A stretch of 64,000 nt of DNA from Cladocopium goreaui (taxonomy: Eukaryota > Sar > Dinophyceae > Suessiales > Symbiodiniaceae): assembly GCA_947184155.2 (NCBI GenBank), contig CAMXCT020003367.1, positions 1-64,000 on the forward strand, written 5' to 3'. A model generated the notes under the pieces. The model did no database searches, was not told the origin of the DNA, and worked only from the letters and a program-made list of their open reading frames with translations. Every line of letters begins with the position of its first letter. The first letter of the stretch is position 1. Both the position numbers and the translations under genes were made by a program. This document shows positions 45,725 to 59,699 of the stretch, piece after piece.

Positions 45725-46172
45725 ACCTTTGGATGTGTACCATTGTACCATTGTATATGTACCATTGTACCACCCCATATGTACCACTGTACCATCCCAT
45801 ATGTACCATTGTACCACCCCATATGTACCATTGTACCACCCCATATGTACCATTGTACCACCCCATATGTACCATTGTACCAACCCATATGTACCAGAAA
45901 AAACATTGGTTGTTTTTTTTTTTTAATTGGTTGTGTTTTTTCTGGTACATATGGATTGGTACAATGGTACATATGGAGTGGTACAATGGTACATATGGGG
46001 TGGTACAATGGTACATATGGGGTGGTACAATGGTACATATGGGGTGGTACAATGGTACATATGGGGTGGTACAATGGTACATATGGGATGGTACAGTGGT
46101 ACATATGGAGTGGTACAATGGTACATATCCAATGGGACAGTGGTACACACGCAATGATACAATGGTACATTT
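45725..46172. repeat. Large palindrome made of 22-bp GTACC repeats
   Basis: The left arm (about 45740-45900) is tandem copies of a 22-bp unit, GTACCATTGTACCACCCCAT plus AT. The right arm (about 45940-46150) is the inverted copy, GTACATATGGGGTGGTACAA plus TG. A centre of about 50 bp holds a T tract flanked by GTACCAGAAAAAACA and its inverse. Transcripts would form a long hairpin. It lies between G3 and G4 and shares the GTACC core with the two subterminal arrays of the giant element. Six-frame peptides here (YHCT/GGTMVHMGWYNGTY) are artefacts. Confidence 0.95.
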
Positions 46173-46569
46173 ATACATGTCTATGTGTAGATATATACAC
46201 AGTACAAATAACTATGTTTCAGCACACATGTATATGCATTCCATGGTTTATTACTCTGAAAACAAAGTATATTGTGCAACATCTTGCAGCAATGATGCGC
46301 CCTGTCACATTATGCACAGATAATTGAAGTGTTCATTTTTTTCCCTTCAACATTGTCGAAACAGTTCTCTATGCAACTACGGGCTCATCCATCAGCTGAA
46401 AGTACCATTGGAGTAAACCTCAACATTGTGGTTCAATACAAAGAAAGGGAAATTCAAAAAAAACTAACACATACAACTCACTAAAATAAATTATCATAAG
46501 ATATGTTTCAAACATCAAACAACCACATGATATTGCACATCAAACAAAAAACAAATATACTAGTATGAA

Positions 46570-48289
46570 AAGAGAAACAAAAAGCCATGTGGTCTGAAGC
46601 CTGATCTCGGTTCGGTAATTCTTTTCCACTGTGAAGCCACTGAATTGCACTGGCCTTCATCATTGTTTGTTTTAGAGATGAGCATACAAACTAAAACATT
46701 ATAAACTTAAATCCATACAATCACTTAAACCCATTGATAATATAAAACAACAACAGACCATATCTCTCGATCTACATTTTTAAGCATGATGGCCTGAAAA
46801 GTGCTTGGTAGCCGACTCATCAAGGTAACCTTCCTGCAATTCTTGTGCTGATAGCAGACCACAGATACCGAATGACCAGAGGTGTTCTGCTTCCATTCAG
46901 TAATCCTTCCTGAAGGGAAGGCAATAACAACAACATAGTGCTATGTTGTTATTTGTGTTCTTTTGTTTCTTTTTAACAACATACCAACAGACCCTAAAAG
47001 TGTATAAGTAAAAACATATGTTTTTTTATCAACCGCTTGCCTATAGGTGCGTTTTTCTCAGGCACAGAAACACGTCCATCTTCTTTTTGGTATGCTATCA
47101 TATGTCCTCCCGCATCAAATACCTGAAACTCAGAAAGCACACATTTCGGTTTTGCTTGAGAGGCAGAAGTATGTGAACTCGTGGGTGCTGTAGCAGTAGA
47201 TTTTGTAGCAGAAGCTGAAGATGATGAACTTGGTTGCTCAGATAAAATGCACGCTCCATGTACCTAGGCGACTGCGTCTGTATTGAGTACTAGGTGTTAT
47301 GTGACATAGTGGTGTCATCATCAAAGCTTGTATTTCAACTAGTGATGATCTTATATAACAAGTATAAGGATACATCATATTACCTGATACAAATCAATCA
47401 TAAGTGGTTTTGGGGTTTAGTTTAGATTAAACTTATGAGATTAAGGATATATCATAATTGTTTTGTTTCAATAACTGATCAGTATAAAAACACATATACA
47501 ACTTCGGATACTGCCTAGTCACTGAATCGTGAGCTGTTTTCCATGCACTCTCCAGCTCAGCATCATCCACTGCATCAAGATCATCTCCTATCCAAACAAG
47601 AACAAACACACGCACACCCATACCTAGTTTGTTAGATGTTGATTTGTATATATTGTGTTTTTCTTGTGATTGTGTATGAAATATCTATCTACATATACAC
47701 ATATATAAATATATACATCCAACTACACTATAATGCATTATGTATTGACATGACTTCTGTGAATCCACCTGTCATAATCTACATTGGGTTAATCCAGTCT
47801 CATGTTCTATCACAACTGGTGGTCTCCTGATCGTGTGGTGGAAATTGGACCTTCTGCTGCATCATCTGTCTTCCTCTTGGTTGATTTGGTCTGCTGTGCG
47901 CTTCCACCTGTTCAGGGATAGACAAAAAATACACTTTAAAGGCACCTTTTGTGGCAAAGAAATCATAAGAACAATATAAACATAAGAGATTAGTGTAACA
48001 CACACATATATCTTAGTAACATCAAATTAGAATCATATATGTTTGGGGTTGAATTTGAATTTGCGGTACCCTGCCTGGACCGATTTTCTTTACATTGGTA
48101 CGCTTCGATTCATTGTTTGTTGTCTTTGGTTGCTGGGTTGCCTTTTTCAGGAATGAAACTGATGTAGCCACATTGTCTTCCTCTTCAGAACTGGCCATCA
48201 CACTGTCTTCAGACACCATAAGCCAAGATTCTGCAAGTGGGAACTGAAATTCAATCTCGCTCAAAGATCGAACCTTAGTTGTAGGCATG
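46570..48289 (-). CDS. G3: small multi-exon gene of unknown function
   Basis: Exon 1 starts at ATG 48289 (MPTTKVRSLSEIEFQFPLAE...) with an acidic and a Lys-rich part, ending near 48.07 kb before a GTACCG donor. Further minus-strand exons: about 47.90-47.82 kb (Lys/Arg/Thr-rich, QQTKSTKRKTDDAAEG), 47.59-47.46 kb (GDDLDAVDDAELESAWKTAH), 47.27-47.04 kb (Ser/Thr/Ala-rich linker, then CVLSEFQVFDAGGHMIAYQK), 46.92-46.79 kb (GRITEWKQNTSGHSVSVVCY, then QHKNCRK, a Cys/His pattern that could bind metal) and 46.66-46.57 kb (KASAIQWLHSGKELPNRDQA). The compact C-terminal part with conserved-looking Cys and His resembles modules I have seen in dinoflagellate repeat proteins, but I cannot name it. Confidence 0.55.
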
Positions 48290-48884
48290 ATTGAAATTAT
48301 ACTAAATGTTGTAACACATATGTGTTCATAATATCCAACTACATACAAATAAATGCTCGTATCTATGCTTAACAAAATTGTAGTAGCATGGTTTCAACTT
48401 GTTATTTTTATGATTTGTTTTTGTCTAGGCTGTAAACCATTGTGCTATATTATGCAACATCTAAATATTTTAACTATATATAATATAACATATCTGATTA
48501 TATATATATATATACACATTCGAGAGTTTGTTATATTCTGTTATGGAAACATCATGTTAAGATGCGTTCTGAAACATCTTTGTAGCATAAAATATACTAG
48601 AAACTAGTTGTTTGTAACTGATCTATACCCAGCAATATTGTGAAACATACCACATATCAAAATTATCACCGCAAATTGAAAAAATCAAATCCGAACGAAA
48701 CTTTATATTAAACATAATATCAACAAAATGGTAGTTATACAGCTAATGATCATTCACTTCTCAAGTGTCTATTCAAATAATTTATTATTTAGATTTCCAT
48801 TGGTTTGAATTTGACTCAACTACATTGAGAATGCTGTATGCAAAAAAACAAGCATAAGGTAATGTGCACTAGATCAATAAGCTT

Positions 48885-49870
48885 TGTGTCACGAACATCA
48901 ACTTTTGTAACGTGTTCGCCCTTGATGATGATGGATGGAAAATTGTCAATGTTTGGTATAAATTCAAGAGATTGCAATATTAATAAAAATTAAAATTGCA
49001 AGATTTGTTGTTTGTTTATGTGTTTGCAATCTATGGAACACATCAACATATATATATATATTGTTTGCAAAATTATAGTCATATATTCATAGTATGTGTT
49101 GCTGGTTCAAAAGGTTTACTGAATACATATAAAAAAATAATGTACCTACTACAAACTTAAGACTCTTATGTTTTGCGTAATTGATCGCAATCAAAAAGTC
49201 GGCCGTTGCCATCAGCAATCGACTGATCATAGGGTGAAACTGATCATAGGTTATGTTGACTCTAGTCATCGTCTTGTCGTCTCTTCTTCAAAGGACGAAT
49301 CAAATCTGTTTCAGATTCGGTGCAAGATTCATGAAGATCATTTGATGATTCTTCATGTGTTGAAGTTGAACCAATTTCATTTTCATCTTCGTCACTGTTG
49401 CTATGTCCTCCTGTAGTTGTTGATTGCTCACCAAGTGAAAATTGATCGTCAGAAAATGTCATATTCCCATCATTGTGGGCATGGTCATGATCATAATCAT
49501 CATCGGAATCGATTTCATCATCGGCTGTGGAAGTTTCAATGTTATTGGAATTGCCATGATGAAGATCATCATGGCTAGAACTCTCACTATCAGCTTTGGT
49601 GTTGCAGGTGGTTGCTGTTGAAGATGAACTCGATGTAGTGGCATCTCCTTCGTTATTGTTTTTTTCTGTGTCCGATTCATGTGCTGAATCCTCCTCAAAC
49701 TCATAGTCAAGGTACGGAAATGGAACTCCTGGACGACTCAATACGTTTCTATAGTGTGACATCCTGATGTAAAAGCAATCATCTCCATAGAACTCTGTAG
49801 GTGTACCTTCATTAGTATCAGTATCATTGCTCTCTGCATCTCGAGTGGCTGTTTCTGGAAGCGATGCCAT
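48885..49870 (-). CDS. G2: acidic Asp/Ser/His-rich protein of unknown function
   Basis: From ATG 49870 an uninterrupted frame of 202 codons to 49262 begins MASLPETATRDAES and contains FYIRMSHYRNVLSRPGVPFP. A very acidic low-complexity stretch (DSDDDYDHDHAHNDG) and a basic end (RPLKKRRQDDD) follow. A second frame overlaps its stop and reads MTRVNITYDQFHPMISRLLM (49.27-49.15 kb) up to a GT donor. A likely next exon near 48.95-48.89 kb reads DNFPSIIIKGEHVTKVDVRD. Either the acidic ORF is spliced into these exons near its 3' end, or they belong to a separate small gene. No domain is recognised. Confidence 0.55.
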
Positions 49871-50344
49871 AGTGAAAGCCGAAACTATGATATGATTCAA
49901 AAGTAATGATATAGATCCAGCCGGACTGTGTTTTGTTTTACATTCATATAGTAGAATAGACTGACAAACGTTATGTATGTATATATTAATATTATACATG
50001 TATTTGTATTATAAAGATTTGACTTAATTACTATGAAGTACTGTGTAAAGCCTTATACATACACATGGGCTTGAGCCTGAACACAACTGCAACAGTCAAT
50101 GTTTCAGATATATACAAATATTGTGTTTATATACATGTATATAAAACTTGATGATCATTGTGAAATGTCAGAAACTATTGAATATAATTATTCTGTTCCA
50201 ACATCAGAAATATCATTTTGTTTTAACTGGATGATACTTTGTTTTATTTTATATAATGTTCCTGAACTTGATACCCGGGTAACCTAATATATATATATGT
50301 ATATATATTCCATCAATATTACACACACATGTTCCATGAATGCA

Positions 50345-53300
50345 GACAAGAAACCTTGTATGGAATAACTGTCCAAACACATCCAGCACCAAATGCACCG
50401 TGGATGTTGTTGGAAATGTCTCTGGCCAATTCAGTCTGGGTGTAAATCACTGGAGAGCGCATTTCACCCTGATGATGAATACAAGTCGAAGCTACCCATA
50501 GTCCATCACCCGTGTGGTTTGGTTCCAACTTCCACTAATCACCTTCATAAGGATTGTATTTCGTACGACATAGAATCCAGGCAAGAACTCTAGGATGATC
50601 TGATTGCCTGATGTTTTTGCGAAACAAAATCACAATATATATATTATATATTGTACGATGATATTAGGTCATAGAGTCATAGAGCCACTAGGTGGTTATG
50701 ATATGATATGATTAGCGTATCATTGTAAAAAAATGTTTGCAGCTAATAAGAATACAACCAAATCTGCATCTGAATATAAATAGAATCTAAACTAACCTTA
50801 AGACCACCACAAAACAATAGGTGTTGTAAAATTCAATGAGTAAATAAGTGCTGAAGTACTCATCCGATTTCTTCAAGACCAAGAGAGGGTGCTGGATACT
50901 TGTTTGTGGCCCCTTGTTTCTACCATTCTTCAAGTGAAGTCTGCGGTGATTGGAAACATGTTGTTTCAGTTGAGTCAAAATATGATTGTATGTAGCCATG
51001 CATTGTATCTCCTTCATGCAAAAACCGTCCTTCTGCCCACAGCTCAAACGAACTGTAGTAGAAGCGAACTGACCAGGGTCAGGAATGATACCGGAAGCTC
51101 TTTCTCTCCACTTCGATGCCCATTTTCTCACAAATCCATCCTCCATGTCCGCTTGGTGAACAGCATGTTCGCTCAATGCCCAGTTTCCATCCCCAAGCCC
51201 AAACGAACCAAAATGATCTCCTTGATCAGTGTTTGCTTCCAATACACTTTTGGGAATAGCCACTAACTGCTTGAAGCGACCCTGAGTTGACACATCATCG
51301 TCATGGTGAAGCACGATGGCTTGACTGTTTTCCTCATCGTCATCATCATCCGAATCATATACATGCTGAACCAACATCGATAATGGATGAGATGTAGGAT
51401 TGAAGTTCGAGGTCTTTGGTGTGCTAACACTAACCTTTTCATCCAGATTTGCCAGTTGCATCCTCTGTTTGCGTTTCTCCTTGGCTTCCAACTTGTGTTG
51501 TCTTGCTGCATTACCCCAAAACGCTTTGAGTGCAGGATTGTTTTTCCATTGTTCTTTACACCAATTCAAAGTACGCCTCCTGCATGAATCGTATGATTCC
51601 CCAGGTTGCAGTGTTCTTTCGTTGAAAGCATGTGCACAAAAGAGAGTGTACCCGTTGTAGACTTTCGATTCTCCTACAGGGTTAGAAATTTGAAAGAGTA
51701 AACTCTGTGAAACAAAACAAAACCATATTCAGAGAAAACATATACATAATGACATATGAAAGTAATAATAATAATTGATTTGTTCGGGAATTCGAATGTT
51801 GTTGAATGATACTTATTGTATGATAGTGCGCAACACATTTACAAACTCCATATTCAAATTCAAAACATAGCGGCACAATACAAATGATCCTTTGATGTTG
51901 TCATCAATGGTCGATGTGATAGTCATGGGGTCGACATGCTCCCTGATATGGTCAAGCTGATCCACGTATGCCTTCTTGATTTCCGCAATCAAATGTTTTG
52001 AACATAGGGTGTGACTAAGATCACTTCTTCCTCGCCCAGACCTTTGCATGCTTTTGATTCGTGCGAAACAATTTTCAACAGCAACGTTGAATGGTAGCCC
52101 CTGGTATGCAGCTTTCAATAGCAAATGATGTGTTCGACCAGGCAATAGTTCTTCAAAACCCAAAGTACGTTCACGAAGTGGACCACTAAACGCTTTGTCC
52201 AGGCAGCATTCATCCAATGCCATGAACTCTTTTGCAATCACCTACAGGGAATGTGGTAAAGCTGAACTGGTATCTGATTAAATGGTATTTATAATTACTG
52301 TTCACAATTACGGTACACATTTTGAATCAAAACATACTAATTATATCTATTGTACAATAACAACTATTATATTTTGTTGAAAGTTTGTTGTTTCTTGGGT
52401 GGTAATGCCTCCTTGGAATCACGGGATTCTTCATTGGCCACAAGTCTGCTGAGACTCCAAGGAAGTAGTGAATATGGTTTCACAAGACGATGCCACGTTT
52501 GACCAACCAAAGACACGATGGCCCAAAATGTGTGATCCCTGAACGAATCAGGGATTTCGCCAAGAAGTCCTGATCAAGACTCAAGACAAAAGCACTGATC
52601 AAAGTAGAGTATGTATGTGTTTGTTTTGTTGATATGACATAGTGAAATAAGTTTAACAATGTTAAACTTTTACATTGGCAAACGTCTTTAAACTTTGCTT
52701 AAGACTTAAATGATGTTTACTATGTGACAGCCATGCTACGATGGTGATGCAACAGAATTCAAAATGAAAATGCAGTTCATTATAAGAATATTACAATTCT
52801 AATATGAATTCAAACTGCAAACAAACTATAGATTCGATTTGAAGTTCTTGTAACTAAAACCCACAAGAAATAGTTTGCTTTTCTTGTACTTTTTAATCAA
52901 CGCTATCAGTTTCGAAAATACTGAAATTGAAATTGAATTGATTAAACTAAACACCTGCACTGATACGGAAGTCCTGCCACAATCTCCTGCAGGGTGACAT
53001 CATCTTCTTCAGATACATCACGTAGTCTTCCAGTTTCCATTAGAAGAAGAAGATCATCCACAGCACGACAGGCAGGGGACATGTGTGTGGACATGCATGC
53101 AAGTGGAGACGTCATATCCTCACTTAAGAATGATAAGTCCGATTGCCATTGAAGAAACCGGAACATCAATTTCTCAAGAGGAGATACAGTAGCAACCGTA
53201 ATAAGCAGCATCAAGACCGTATCGTTCTTGGATAGCCATGCGAAAGCCTTCCAAGCCCGTACCCCCATTGCACGTCGGTGTAATTCAGCACTTGCCCCCG

Positions 53301-55639
53301 GAAGAACAGAGGATGAAAAGAACTCAACTGCTGACATACTAACGTTCATCTCCTCAAATTCAGACTTCATCTGTGATAGCTTGGTCTGCGAATGCATCAT
53401 CTCAAACCCCTTGGCCAGTAGATTGTGATAGGCCAGCGCACACCTCACAGCTTTGTGGGATGAAACAATTGTTGTAAAACATAAGTAATACATTCTGGTA
53501 ACTTTGTTTAGTTTTGGGCTATAAATATAGCAAATAGATAAATAAAATAGTAGAATTAGAGTACACATTTGGCTCAACATCTACCACACAAACTGTATAA
53601 CAACATCACACCCATACCCAAACAAGGCACAGAAAAAAACAAGGCACAGAAAATACCTGGTAGACTGTCCGCATGTTGTCCAGCGGCTGATGGCTGGCGT
53701 CGACGGTTTTGATCCAAAGATGAAAGCCTAAGTAGCTGTCCCTTGTTGGTTCTTCTAGCTAAAGGATAATAAACAAAAAAATGCAACAATGAGATTGTAT
53801 ATGGAATATATTGATTACAATTAATTGTATAATAACTTGAGGTTCAACATGTGAACATGTTATAGTAAATAGTGTGTATATATATATGTATATTAATATA
53901 CATACAGTACAAGGAGAATAGATGAATCTGATGATTGCATAGGTCAATATGATTTCAATTAAATATTACCTGTATCTAGAACCTATGTTGCTGAGGCTTT
54001 GGGTAATTCAAACCGAAAGCAAATCAATGAATCAAGTAACATAAACAAATTCTCAACTCCTAACATGTAATCACAAACAAAGAAACCAGGATTGCTGTCC
54101 ACAGTTTTTTCCTTGTTTCGTTCTTTCCTCCGGGACAACAAAATACACCTCCGCAATGATGATGTATACATCCACTGTGCCAATTCCCAGTATCTAAAAT
54201 GAGCAGTTCCTGTGAGTGCTTCCAACGATCTGGAATGTCTTGTCCTTGTCCCTTCAAACATTTGCCAAGCACCAGTTTGACCAGAGCCTTGTTCCGGCGG
54301 ATATCATCTGGATTCGGCCTGTCAGCAACAAATGTCTATGAGCTGGAACTGAGAAAATGTGGATTTTAAGTGAACAAAGATTTGGTTTTGAATGGAAATT
54401 TATACGAGTATGTAGTGATGTAGGCTCAAACACAAAACCAACCAATGAAATCATATAAGCGTTATCATTTCTATTTTTTAGGAGTTTGTTGGTTGTGTCA
54501 TGGTGTATGCTTCATACGGGATATCATAAGATTCATACGGAATATCATAAGATTCAAAAATGATAAGATTATAATAATGATATCATATATATATATTATA
54601 CTGTTTAAAACTTTGAAACAATACAATATTACTATGTATGTATCATATTTCTATACAACATGATATTGTAGTTTAATGTGGTTAATATGTTGTATTCTGA
54701 TTCAAAACTACTTGGCTACTCTGTTCAGTAATTATCATTTTGAAACTTACAACTTCAAACTTATTTGAAGTTGCATTGTTCTGATATGATCAGCTATGAC
54801 AGGACAACCAAGACAACACTATGGTTAGTTAATCAAATTGGTTTATAACTTTTGCTCATACAGAAGCAAAGTGTTAGTAAATTGCCCGAGCCTGTCAAAG
54901 CTGATTCGTACCGCAGATGGATCAGTAAGAATCCAGCGTTCCAAGTGTCTCAGCATGTGAAGCAAGTTTGTACCAGATGAGATAAAGCCCACGCAGTAAA
55001 ACCTCACAATGCAATGCGAGGCAACAACACAGAATGATCATAAATATGATTTTCAAAAACAAACCACATTTGGATGCAGTCTGGTGTCTAGAGTTTACAG
55101 TCTAGAGTCTAGTGAGGCTTTTAAAGCATAGAGATATGGATATGTCACTGAATCATATCACAAAGGTTAGAGTTCATATGTAAAACATTTATTATAATAG
55201 AGAAAACACAATAATGCAAAATTTATTGTGATGAAACCAAACAAACTTATACTTATTATTATTGTTAGTTGCTAGTGGCTACTCTCCCCATTCCAATTTT
55301 GCGGCGAGAAGCATTGGTGTCAGCTGACCAAATGCTCGATACAACGGCTCTGAAGCGTGATTCAAATCGTGCCTTTGCTAGCGGAGAAAAAACAACGATA
55401 AACATCTGGAATCTGGAAAAAAACAAATACATAAAGTGTGAAGAAATACACATTGCAAGACAACAGCATCATTGGTTTTGTTCAGTTTAGTTACTGAAGA
55501 TTACAGTGAAACTTAAATAAAATAATTGATCTCCATTCTCAAACATGGCAGTGTCAGTGTTAGTGAGTCCAACTCCAAGTTTCATGGCTATTGCAAATGC
55601 ATCTCATTTTACACTGCAGGCTATTGAAATAAACATACA

Positions 55640-55678
<39 letters not shown>

Positions 55679-58600
55679 AAGTAGTAGTAGTAGAAGTAGT
55701 AGTAGTAGTAGAAGTAGTAGTAGTAGTAGTAATTAGTAATAGTAGTAGTAGTAATTAATAATAGTAGTAGTAATAGGAGTAGTAGTAGTAATTAGTAATA
55801 GTAGTAGTAGTAATTAATAATAGTAGTAGTAATAGTAGTAGTAGTAGTAGTAGTAGTAGTAGGAAGTAGTAATTGTAATTGAAATATATCATTATTCCAT
55901 CCATGAATTATTGGTAAGTCACTCATATTTCATTTATCCAAAGTCAAAATTTCAATACAAGCCACTGTGCGCAAAGTCTTTGCAGTACCAAACAGTTGGA
56001 TGGTCGTTCTGGTAAGATCCCTGCAGTCAGCAACTTGATGTTCTCACTTGCTGCGTCGCATACAAGTCGTAAGACAAACGTCTTGCATGCGTCTGCCCAT
56101 CCTGAAGTCAATCATCACAGTAAACTGTGCATTGTTAACTGCACACTGTAAACTGTAAACTATTGTTTGTTATATTGTACTGATATTGTGTGATTGCATG
56201 TCCCTGATATTCAAACGATGTAAGTATATAATGTCAAGTTATATACAAATTGTATAAATTTAAAAAAATGCTGACGTTTTCAAGAATCTTCGAACTCAAA
56301 CTATGTCCGTTAACTGTTTCCATCAATGCATGTAAATAGTTTAAAGTTACACAATCTTGCACAACTGAAAATCATTTGTGTTGCTTCTGACAAGCCACTC
56401 CAAAGATGAATTGGGTGTTTTTCCTTCATGGCCTTGTAGATACATTCAGCAGTTTCAGATTCCACGACTGCCGGTGCAATGGGCAGTGCAGACTGCCTTG
56501 GCTATTGGTAGGCTGTTGGCCTTTGTTTTTAACATATATAAAAAAACAAAAATATCCAAAACAAAACATTTCAACAAATAATGTCACAATGGAAACTGTA
56601 CACTATAGAGCCCCCAAACTTTGAAATCCAAAATCAAACATTTGAATTGGGTTCCGAAACTCATAGGAACATTCAAGATTTAAGCTAGCACCTAGTGTAA
56701 AACTGATATGCATAGCCCCTGAGAATTTCTGACCTGACAAGAATTGTTGATACTAGTTTGTTCAACCACAACCCAGCTCTACCACAAGCTCTGCAGCCTC
56801 ATGGCTAAAAGAACCCAATTGTCTAGTTAGTTAGGTTTAGGTTTAATTTGATCTATTTAGTCAAGCAAATGTTTTTTTTTGCTTGGTAGAGAGAGAAACT
56901 TAGCATCACCAAGGTACACAAGATACTTCGAAGATTCGTGCGGTTGGCAGAACACATGTCCACGTTGTACCTTGCATGAAGTGAGTGAACCAAAATGTGA
57001 AGGCTTTACCGATCTGATCTATTTAACCGGTTTATATTTGGTTAATCGAATTGTTCAACCTGTTAAACTCAATAACCTAACAACACATTATGTAGATGGC
57101 ACTAGATGATATAGGTTACCTGTTTTTGTTTGTGTTACATATGGTTGTTAACATTGGCAGAAGTAATGATAAGAACTACTACATTATACGTATTAATAAA
57201 AAACTATTAATACATTATAAATGGTGTTTAATTGGATTGATTTTATCGGTTGAGTGTTTTTTGAGCAGCTCTAAGTTTATCATCAAATGACCCAACCTCC
57301 TGATTCCAGATGATATTCAACTTATGTCATGTTGGCAAGGGGTTGTTATAAGGTACTTGAAGATATAATGAATCACGTAAACTAATCATTAGGCCTTAAA
57401 AGTTAGTCTTAAAGACATAGCAAATCACAAATTCAAAATGTAAACATCAAACTAATAAAATCAAGATAATACTTGCAGACTCCATGACATATGACATACC
57501 CATATGACTATTATGACTATATGTGAGATGATTGTATGATGCAATTGATTTATCAATTTATCCTATGAGTTATCCTATGAGTTATCCTATGAGTCATCTT
57601 GCGAATCATTACATGATTCGATTATTTATCATATGATTCTACTACAATGTATAAATCATTTAGTATAGTAGCTTCAGAATAGTAGAGATATTCATCCCTT
57701 CTTACTTGTAGTTGTTACCTTCATTCATGTGTTGTATTTGAACAAAACTGTAAAACCAATATGAAGACAAATTGAACAATTCAATCTATGCCAAGTAACA
57801 AGCATGTGGTACATGCTGTCAACCTCAAGCAATCCAGATCGCACACGTGTTTTGATGGAAGACGCATCGAATTCCAGCGATAGAGCGAGCACCGTTGGTT
57901 TCGCCTGTCGATATGTTGTAGTATTTTGAAATTTCAATCTATGTCCAACAAGATCAACTAGAATCAGAAAAGAATTTAAGTTCAAGATTCTTGGGTTGTT
58001 GAAATTCAGACTACACCTGAAACCAAATGATGCATTCAACATTCAACTTACAGATTGTGATTCTCATTTGTCTGAAGAATGAAATTGCATATCATGATTC
58101 CATGATCATTCTCATCAAATTTCAAGTATTGATGTCTTGATCACAGCATGTCACACAAATAATCCAAAAACAAAAATACTGAAAAAACTGCAAAATTAAT
58201 TTAACTGCAGACTCAGTAGACATATATCACGAGCCTCGAACAGAGTCTGAAGAGCTTGTTTGAGATGATGCACCCACAACTCTGATACAGCACTGCGGAC
58301 CTTGGTCATTGTGAATTTAGGAACCCAAGGCATGAGTTTGTTGAAATTCAAAAGGGAACACAACATTGGCTAAGCACAAATACAACTACAGTGAAGACAA
58401 GGAAACAACAACAAACTAACAACAACAGCAACAAACTGACAACAATTACAACAACAAACACATCAACGACAGCAACCACAACAGCAACAACAAACTGACA
58501 ACAATGACAACAACAAACGCATCAACAACAGCAACCACAACAGCAACAATACTATACATATCAAGAACACCAACCACACCAACAACTACAGCAACCAACT

Positions 58601-59692
58601 AACTGGTAGTAATAGCAAACAATAACAATTAACAATAACCACCACAATCACAACCATTACAACAACAATCGCAACTCACAACAACAACAACAGCAATAGC
58701 AACAACCACAACCACAACCACCACCACCACCACCACAACAACCACAACAACAAGAACACTTACTAACAGCAGCAACGGCAATAGATGCAGCAGCAATTTG
58801 AACAGCAACACCAACATTGACTAGCAACTACAAACAACAGCAAGAACACTTAATAAACTAACTATAAAATTCAACTCCAAGCATGATCAAACCCAAACTC
58901 ATTTGCATAAAAAAAATAAAACTGCTAAACGGCTTAACTCAACCAGGCCACAAGTGATATATGTGATGTCGATGCAGAAATCCAAAACGCCAGCGCGTTG
59001 GTACTGAACATACTTGGAATTTTGGATTGCAGTTTGCCCAATTGTTTCTCATCACGAAGACCATATGCCAGACCAAATCTCAGTTGCATGCAACTCCATT
59101 CAAAAATGTCTAAGGTAGATAATCCAGGTAACAAAGTATTATCTAAGTATTAGTAACATCCTTGTACAGTAATTTATATTTATAGTATGTTAGTATAGGA
59201 GTGGAAATTGTACTATGATATATGAATGTAAATATAAAAATATAAATTTGGATATAATATATATATATATTTCAAGTTATATTATATTTACGCATATTTT
59301 TAGGTTATATCACAATTGCACACACATACATACTGTTACATCAACATTTACATTGAGTGATGTTATATGCACAGGTGACCTAATGTGATCAAATGAATAC
59401 CAATATAAATATAAATTAAGTAGTGCATGTTTACTTGTTTTTGTATATAAAATTACAGTACATCAGAATCAAACAATGACTAAACTTTGACTAAACGAAA
59501 ACCAAAAAAACTTTTGTTATGTCAAATGTGAAGTAACGTTGTTCTGAAGTAACGTTGTTCTGAGTAGACTTGATGCAGTCCATGTTTTGTACTTCCCCTT
59601 GCCTTTGATAAGCTTCGAACTACCAGCAGCTTCGAACTTGCGGACAGCGTGATGTCGTTTGTATCTGTCCAACATCTTCCTGTGGCGCACAA
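50345..59692 (-). CDS. Candidate DDE (RNase H-fold) transposase of the giant element, multi-exon
   Basis: A chain of about eighteen minus-strand exons between AT-rich introns. Key exons: 59692-59540 (VRHRKMLDRYKRHH...KYKTWTASSLLRTT, a basic DNA-binding-like start); 59109-58945; about 58.31-58.24; 57904-57785 with LSLEFDASS (candidate first Asp); 57016-56888 (HVFCQPHESSKYL); 56501-56372; 56101-55967 with LRLVCDAASENIKLL (candidate second Asp, typical D-x-A-x-x-N); 55.40-55.29; 55.01-54.89; 54.31-54.08 (Cys/His-rich: HHHCGGVFCC); 53760-53658; 53.47-52.95; 52.57-52.38; 52241-51830 with LPFNVAVENCFARI (candidate Glu); 51.67-50.80; 50.53-50.35. The two Asp strands and the late Glu helix in this order fit a DDE/RNase H-fold transposase with a large insertion. 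The last two exons could be a separate gene. Superfamily unassigned. Confidence 0.62.
55641..55868. repeat. AGT/GTA trinucleotide microsatellite
   Basis: Over 200 bp of (AGT)n with AGA and AATTAGTAAT interruptions, intronic in the transposase gene. Confidence 0.97.
58385..58850. repeat. CAA/CCA-rich low-complexity tract
   Basis: Degenerate ACAACAACA/CAACCACAA sequence, including a pure CCA run at about 58717-58733. Intronic in the transposase gene; open frames here are artefacts. Confidence 0.9.
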
Positions 59693-59699
59693 CTAAAAA

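Noticed and set aside
45606-46327. Long open frames on both strands (YHCT and GGTMVHMGWYNGTY repeats)
   Set aside because: They translate the palindromic 22-bp array in every frame; no splice or start context supports a protein.
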